Below, in pieces: positions 59,777 to 64,000 of a DNA stretch of 64,000 nt. The DNA lies in assembly GCF_900105045.1 (NCBI RefSeq), contig NZ_LT629739.1, positions 992,001-1,056,000 on the forward strand, read 5' to 3'. The position numbers were made by a program, and so were the translations under genes. Position 1 is the first letter of the stretch. Each line of letters starts with the position of its first letter. The DNA is from Brevibacterium picturae (GTDB taxonomy: Bacteria > Actinomycetota > Actinomycetes > Actinomycetales > Brevibacteriaceae). Below the pieces are notes generated by a model that made no database searches, was not told the origin of the DNA, and worked only from the letters and a program-made list of their open reading frames with translations.

Positions 59777-60961
59777 GTGCCAGAATTCCATACCGACGTC
59801 GCGATCGTCGGAGCAGGTCCAGCCGGGCTGCTGCTCGCCCACACACTGCACAATGCGGGGATCGATTCCGTCGTCATCGACAATCGCAGCCGCGACGACA
59901 TTGCACACACTCACCGTGCCGGCATCCTCGAAGCCGGGTCCGTGCGCATGCTCGAGGCCGAAGGCATCGAATCCCGGGTGCACACCGACGGGCACCGGCA
60001 TGACGGTATCGACATCCGCGTCGACGGCGTCAGCCACTCCTTCGACTTCCCCAGCCTCATCGGCGAATCCGTCTGGCTCTACCCGCAGAACGAGATCTTC
60101 GTCGACCTCTCTGCAGCCCGTGAACGCACCGGACGCCCGACGTTCTACTCGGTCACCGACACCGCGATCGGCGATATCGAAACCGAGCGGCCTTGGGTCA
60201 CAGCGGCGACCGAGGACGGTGACGAGCTGAGAATCAAAGCCCGCTATGTCATCGGCTCCGATGGGTCCCGTGGCCCCTGCCGGGCGATGATCCCGGCCGC
60301 GACGAAGCAGCGCTTCTTCCACGAGTACCCCTTCGCTTGGTTCGGCATCCTCTGCGAGGCCCCGCCCAGCCACGAGGTCCTCATCTACTCCCGCTCCGAG
60401 CGCGGCTTCGCGCTGATCTCCCAGCGCAGCGAGTCCGTGCAGCGCATGTACCTCCAGGCCTCCCCCGACACCGAGGCGGCCGAGTGGTCCGATGACCGCA
60501 TCTGGGCAGAGCTGCAGGCCCGAGTCGACGGGCCCGACGGCTTCGAGCTCAAGACGGGTCCGATCATCGACAAGAACATCCTGCCCTTCCGCTCAGCCGT
60601 GACCGAGCCGATGCAGCACGGCTCCCTGTTCCTCGCCGGCGACAGCGCCCACACCGTCCCACCGACAGGGGCGAAGGGCCTCAACCTCGCGTTCGCCGAC
60701 GTGTCCGTGCTCGCTCCGGCGCTGATCTCGGCGCTGAAGGATTCCGACGCCGAGGCGCTGACCGGGTATTCGCAGACCGCGACGAAACGTGTGTGGAAGG
60801 CGCAGAACTTCTCCTACCAGATGACCCGGATGCTCCACTCCGACCCGAGCCAGGATGCGTTCGAAACGAAGCGCAGCCTCGGCGAGCTCAATTCGATCCT
60901 CGAATCCGAGCACGGCCGGCGCTACCTCGCCGAGTGCTACACCGGTTGGCCGAAGGGCTGA
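59777..60961 (+). CDS. pobA: 4-hydroxybenzoate 3-monooxygenase PobA
   Basis: A 394-residue flavoprotein hydroxylase converting 4-hydroxybenzoate to protocatechuate. VAIVGAGPAGLLLAHTLHNA (FAD), GSDGSRGPCR (D-G motif), LAGDSAHTVPPTGAKGLNLA. GTG start with AAGGAGG 5 bp upstream. It feeds the pcaHG dioxygenase directly downstream. Confidence 0.95.
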   Translation: MPEFHTDVAIVGAGPAGLLLAHTLHNAGIDSVVIDNRSRDDIAHTHRAGILEAGSVRMLEAEGIESRVHTDGHRHDGIDIRVDGVSHSFDFPSLIGESVWLYPQNEIFVDLSAARERTGRPTFYSVTDTAIGDIETERPWVTAATEDGDELRIKARYVIGSDGSRGPCRAMIPAATKQRFFHEYPFAWFGILCEAPPSHEVLIYSRSERGFALISQRSESVQRMYLQASPDTEAAEWSDDRIWAELQARVDGPDGFELKTGPIIDKNILPFRSAVTEPMQHGSLFLAGDSAHTVPPTGAKGLNLAFADVSVLAPALISALKDSDAEALTGYSQTATKRVWKAQNFSYQMTRMLHSDPSQDAFETKRSLGELNSILESEHGRRYLAECYTGWPKG

Positions 60962-61036
60962 GCCGCCTGATGGCGATTTTTCACGGATTTCACACAACTC
61001 ATTTGTTCACGAGCACACTTCGAGAAAGGTTCGACC

Positions 61037-61837
61037 ATGGGTGCACAGAAACTCTCCGGCCCAGATGATGCGGCCGAGTCACAGCAGACCCTGTCTGCCG
61101 AGATCGAGACGATCGAGACCGAACACAAGAACGCAGTCTCTGCGGGGGCACCGGCCGAGACGCAGCCCCGTCTGGACTACCGGCCGTATCGGTCATCGAT
61201 TCTGCGGCATCCCACGAAGAACCCCCGGCACACGGACCCGGAGACCATCGAGCTCTTCTCCCCCGCCTTCGGCCACCGTGACTTGGCGAACCTCGAGTCG
61301 GATCTGACCATCCAGGCCGGCGGGGAACCGATCGGCGAACGTATCAAGGTCACCGGCCGCGTCCTCGACGGCAACGGCCGCCCCGTGCGCAACCAACTCG
61401 TCGAAATCTGGCAGGCCAACTCCGCCGGACGCTACATCCACAAACGCGATCAGCACCCGGCCCCGATCGACCCGAATTTCACCGGTGTCGGGCGCACCCT
61501 GACCGGCGACGACGGCTCCTACTCGTTCACGACGATCAAGCCCGGTCCCTACCCGTGGAAGAACCACCACAATGCGTGGCGGCCCGCCCACATCCACTTC
61601 TCGCTCTTCGGGACCGAATTCACTCAGCGCATGATCACCCAGATGTACTTCCCCAGCGATCCGCTGTTCGCTCTCGACCCGATCTATCAGTCGATCACGG
61701 ACCAGAAAGCTCGCGACCGTCTCGTCGCCACCTACGACCACGACATCACCGAGCACGAATTCCTCATGGGCTACAACTGGGACATCGTGCTCACCGGAGC
61801 CAACCGCACCTGGATGGAAGAAGAGGACGATGACTGA
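61037..61837 (+). CDS. pcaH: Protocatechuate 3,4-dioxygenase beta subunit
   Basis: A 266-residue intradiol dioxygenase subunit carrying the catalytic iron: Tyr in AGRYIHKRDQH, Tyr and His in PYPWKNHHNAWRPAHIHFSL. PcaH is the metal-binding chain and is usually about 230-260 residues. It overlaps pcaG by eight bases. Confidence 0.95.
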   Translation: MGAQKLSGPDDAAESQQTLSAEIETIETEHKNAVSAGAPAETQPRLDYRPYRSSILRHPTKNPRHTDPETIELFSPAFGHRDLANLESDLTIQAGGEPIGERIKVTGRVLDGNGRPVRNQLVEIWQANSAGRYIHKRDQHPAPIDPNFTGVGRTLTGDDGSYSFTTIKPGPYPWKNHHNAWRPAHIHFSLFGTEFTQRMITQMYFPSDPLFALDPIYQSITDQKARDRLVATYDHDITEHEFLMGYNWDIVLTGANRTWMEEEDDD

Positions 61838-62402
61838 CGACAAGCTCACCGCGACACCCGGCCAGACCGTCGGCCCGTTCTACGGCTACGCCATGCCGTG
61901 GCCCGGCGACAACGAACTCGTTCCCCCTGCCAAGGCCGGTGCCGTGCAGCTGCACGGCAACGTCTATGACGGAGCCGGCACACCCGTCCCCGATGCCATC
62001 CTCGAGATCTGGCAACCGGACGAGAACGGTGCCGTCTCCCGAAATTCGGGCTCGCTGCGCCGCGACGGCTTCACGTTCACCGGCTTCGGCCGCAACGAGG
62101 TCGACCCTCAGGGACGATTCGTCTTCTCGACTCTCAATCCCGGCCCCACCGAGGCGGGCAAGGCACCGTTCATCAGCGTCGTCGTCTTCGCTCGTGGACT
62201 GTTGAACAGGCTCTTCACCAGGATCTATCTCCCCGAGGACGCCGCCGCGCTGGCTGCCGATCCGCTGCTGTCCTCTCTTGAGCCGGCCGAGCGAGATCGT
62301 CTTATTGCCACTCGTGAGGCTGACGGATCACTGCGTTTCGACATACGGTTGCAGGGTGAGGAAGAAACACCGTTCCTGCGGTTCCCCAGCCACGAAGACT
62401 GA
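61830..62402 (+). CDS. pcaG: Protocatechuate 3,4-dioxygenase alpha subunit
   Basis: A 190-residue partner of PcaH: TPGQTVGPFYGYAMPWPG, ILEIWQPDENG, FSTLNPGP, VVVFARGLLNRLFTRIYLPE. It lacks the full iron ligand set, as expected for the alpha chain. Confidence 0.95.
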   Translation: MTDDKLTATPGQTVGPFYGYAMPWPGDNELVPPAKAGAVQLHGNVYDGAGTPVPDAILEIWQPDENGAVSRNSGSLRRDGFTFTGFGRNEVDPQGRFVFSTLNPGPTEAGKAPFISVVVFARGLLNRLFTRIYLPEDAAALAADPLLSSLEPAERDRLIATREADGSLRFDIRLQGEEETPFLRFPSHED

Positions 62403-62482
62403 GGACGTTCCTCGGTCACGCAGACTGAGGAGAGCCGCACAGAATACTCAACCGTGTTTGCCGCGATAAGAGAGGACACACA

Positions 62483-63910
62483 ATGACTGACACCGTTGCC
62501 CATACGCGTCTCCTCTTCGCCCCGGGCGATCTGCGAGGTGCCGAGGCCATCGACGATGTCGCCCTTGTGTCCGCACTCGGCGACGTGGAATCGGCCTGGA
62601 TCAACGCTCAGGCACATGCCGGGCTGATCTCCGCCGACTCCCGCGCCGAGGCGGTGGCCGGGATCGAAGCCACCACCCGATCGCTGCTGGCCGACTCCGC
62701 AGAACTGGAAACGCTCGCCGCAGACGCCGAATCCGGCGGCAACCCGGTCATCCCCTTCCTCGCAGCCGTCCGATCACGCCTCAGCCACGACGCTTCACGC
62801 GCCCTGCACAAGGGTCTGACCAGCCAGGACGTCATGGATTCAGCGCTCGGGCTGCTCATGGCGCGAGTCGCTCGCCAAACGCATGCGCGCCTCGACGTCA
62901 TCTGCGAGCTGCTCGTCGGACTCTCCGACGCCCACGCCGACACCGTGTGCCTGGCCCGCACGTTGACCCAACCGGCACTGCCGACGACCTTCGGGCTCAA
63001 GGCTGCTGCCTGGGCCGCGGAGGTCCAGGAAGTCCAGAGCCTCACCCCACGCATCGACTACGTGCAGATCGGCGGCGCCGCCGGGACTCGGGCCGCGATC
63101 CGCGAGTTCGCCGGACCTCAGACCGACGCTCTGCTCCGGCAGTTCCATGTGCAGCTGCGCGGTCCCGACGCCGCGCTCACCAGCGTCCCCGTGCCCTGGC
63201 ACACCGACCGTGTCCGAGTTCTCAACTGGGCCTCCCACCTCACCCAATGCGTGACCGTTGGGGCTTCCATCGCGCGTGACGTGCTCATCGGCACCCGCCC
63301 CGAGGTCGGCGAACTGAGTCTGGCGGCGACCGGCGGGTCCTCCGCGATGCCGCAGAAGGTCAACCCCACCTCGGCGGTCCTCCTCCACCGCAACGGCATG
63401 CGCGCTCCCGGCCTCATGGCAACACTGACCTCGACCGCCGCCGAGGCGATCGAAGAACGCTCCGACGGCGCCTGGCACGCCGAATGGCCGGCCCTGTCCG
63501 AGCTCATGGGCCTGGCCGTGTCCTCGCTGATCATGCTCCAGACGATGGGCGAGGGCCTGAGCGTCAACCCCGAAGCGATGCGAACCAACGTCGAGACTGC
63601 CAGCCCCGGGATCTTTGCCGAGCGGCTCACCATCGCCTTCGGAGACCGCCTGGCGAAGGCCGAGATCCAGGAAATCATCGCCGGCGGCGGTGATCCTGTG
63701 GCCGCACTCAAAGCGGCACTGGAGAAGCACCCTGCCACCCAGGACGAGACGAGCAACGAGGGCAACCCAGCTGAGGTCGACCTCGACGGCTTCTTCTCCC
63801 CGGAGAACTACCTCGGTGATGCCGAGGACATCCGCCAGACCATCGTTGACACCATCAACGGACCCGAGCCCGTGTCCCCGGGCCTCCTCCCCTTCGCCTC
63901 GAGAAAGTGA
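62483..63910 (+). CDS. pcaB: 3-carboxy-cis,cis-muconate cycloisomerase PcaB
   Basis: A 475-residue fumarase/aspartase-superfamily lactonising enzyme. Superfamily signature GGSSAMPQKVNPTSA, LTSQDVMDSALGLL, RTLTQPALPTTFGLKAA. Converts 3-carboxy-cis,cis-muconate to 4-carboxymuconolactone. It lies 80 bp after pcaG, on the same strand. Confidence 0.95.
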   Translation: MTDTVAHTRLLFAPGDLRGAEAIDDVALVSALGDVESAWINAQAHAGLISADSRAEAVAGIEATTRSLLADSAELETLAADAESGGNPVIPFLAAVRSRLSHDASRALHKGLTSQDVMDSALGLLMARVARQTHARLDVICELLVGLSDAHADTVCLARTLTQPALPTTFGLKAAAWAAEVQEVQSLTPRIDYVQIGGAAGTRAAIREFAGPQTDALLRQFHVQLRGPDAALTSVPVPWHTDRVRVLNWASHLTQCVTVGASIARDVLIGTRPEVGELSLAATGGSSAMPQKVNPTSAVLLHRNGMRAPGLMATLTSTAAEAIEERSDGAWHAEWPALSELMGLAVSSLIMLQTMGEGLSVNPEAMRTNVETASPGIFAERLTIAFGDRLAKAEIQEIIAGGGDPVAALKAALEKHPATQDETSNEGNPAEVDLDGFFSPENYLGDAEDIRQTIVDTINGPEPVSPGLLPFASRK

Positions 63911-63916
63911 CCTGAC

Positions 63917-64000
63917 GTGGAACTCACCGCAACCGTCCTCACCGCACCGACCACCCCTGCCGCCGCGAATCCGCGCATCCTCGTCGTCCTGCCCTCTTTG
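63917..64000 (+). CDS. pcaD: Start of 3-oxoadipate enol-lactonase or PcaL-type fusion (partial)
   Basis: GTG at 63917, 6 bp after the pcaB stop. The 28 visible residues (VELTATVLTAPTTPAAANPR, then ILVVLPSL) resemble the first strand of an alpha/beta hydrolase. Whether PcaD alone or a PcaD-PcaC fusion (PcaL) cannot be seen. Confidence 0.55.
   Translation, partial: MELTATVLTAPTTPAAANPRILVVLPSL

Noticed and set aside
1..64000. CRISPR arrays, tRNA or rRNA genes, riboswitches
   Set aside because: No regularly spaced direct repeats, no cloverleaf-like CCA-flanked segments and no rRNA stretches were noticed; a covariance search was not possible.

Overview
The window looks like chromosome of a high-GC actinobacterium. 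The signs are GTG and TTG starts, mycothiol-type arsenate reductases, a CmtR-type cadmium sensor, and a pobA/pcaHGB protocatechuate operon. A Brevibacterium-like member of Micrococcales fits best, but that is inference from gene content; no rRNA is present.

Layout. (1) 1-4155: the phosphate uptake operon pstS(partial)-pstC-pstA-pstB, then a receiver-like protein that seems frameshifted. (2) 4254-12769: a first arsenic island with two ArsR repressors, Acr3, four ArsC-type proteins, a flavin monooxygenase, thioredoxin reductase and an FAD oxidoreductase. (3) 12968-38395: a dense nest of transposons. A Tn402/Tn5053-like tniABQ element is followed by a Tn552-like cadmium transposon (38-bp terminal repeats at 17566 and 33439, cargo cmtR-cadD). 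The resolvase gene of that transposon is split by an 11.8-kb segment with its own terminal repeats. A second Tn552-like element follows (tnpA with an early stop codon, ATPase gene split by an IS3-family element). (4) 38406-47760: a second, differently arranged arsenic island. (5) 47761-64000: ordinary chromosome, with an alarmone synthetase whose 5' end is lost at the island border, an SDR, an AbiEi/AbiEii-like toxin-antitoxin pair, a macrodomain protein, a SipW-type signal peptidase with three putative substrates, a TusA/YeeE sulfur pair, and pobA-pcaH-pcaG-pcaB-(pcaD start).

Most unusual content. Inside the 11.8-kb segment (20319-32138) lies what looks like an undescribed peptide-modification (RiPP-like) locus at 23350-31648. 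It holds a 57-residue putative precursor peptide gene and next to it a JmjC oxygenase of the ribosomal-oxygenase type with a C-terminal winged helix. It also holds a second JmjC/cupin_8 oxygenase, a PhyH oxygenase, a radical SAM/SPASM protein, a ureohydrolase (arginase family), an aldo-keto reductase, an MFS exporter and an acetyltransferase. A 45-codon ORF at the head of the acetyltransferase-arginase-radical SAM operon shares a T-H-x-R-x5-F-x2-I pattern with the precursor. Arginine-directed chemistry (hydroxylation, conversion to ornithine, radical crosslinking) is a reasonable but untested reading.

How the genes cooperate. The arsenic genes couple sensing (ArsR with N-terminal CC pairs and CxC motifs), reduction of arsenate (ArsC with TrxA/TrxB), arsenite export (Acr3) and probable organoarsenical detoxification (ArsN1-like, ArsO-like). 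The last operon converts 4-hydroxybenzoate through protocatechuate toward the beta-ketoadipate pathway.
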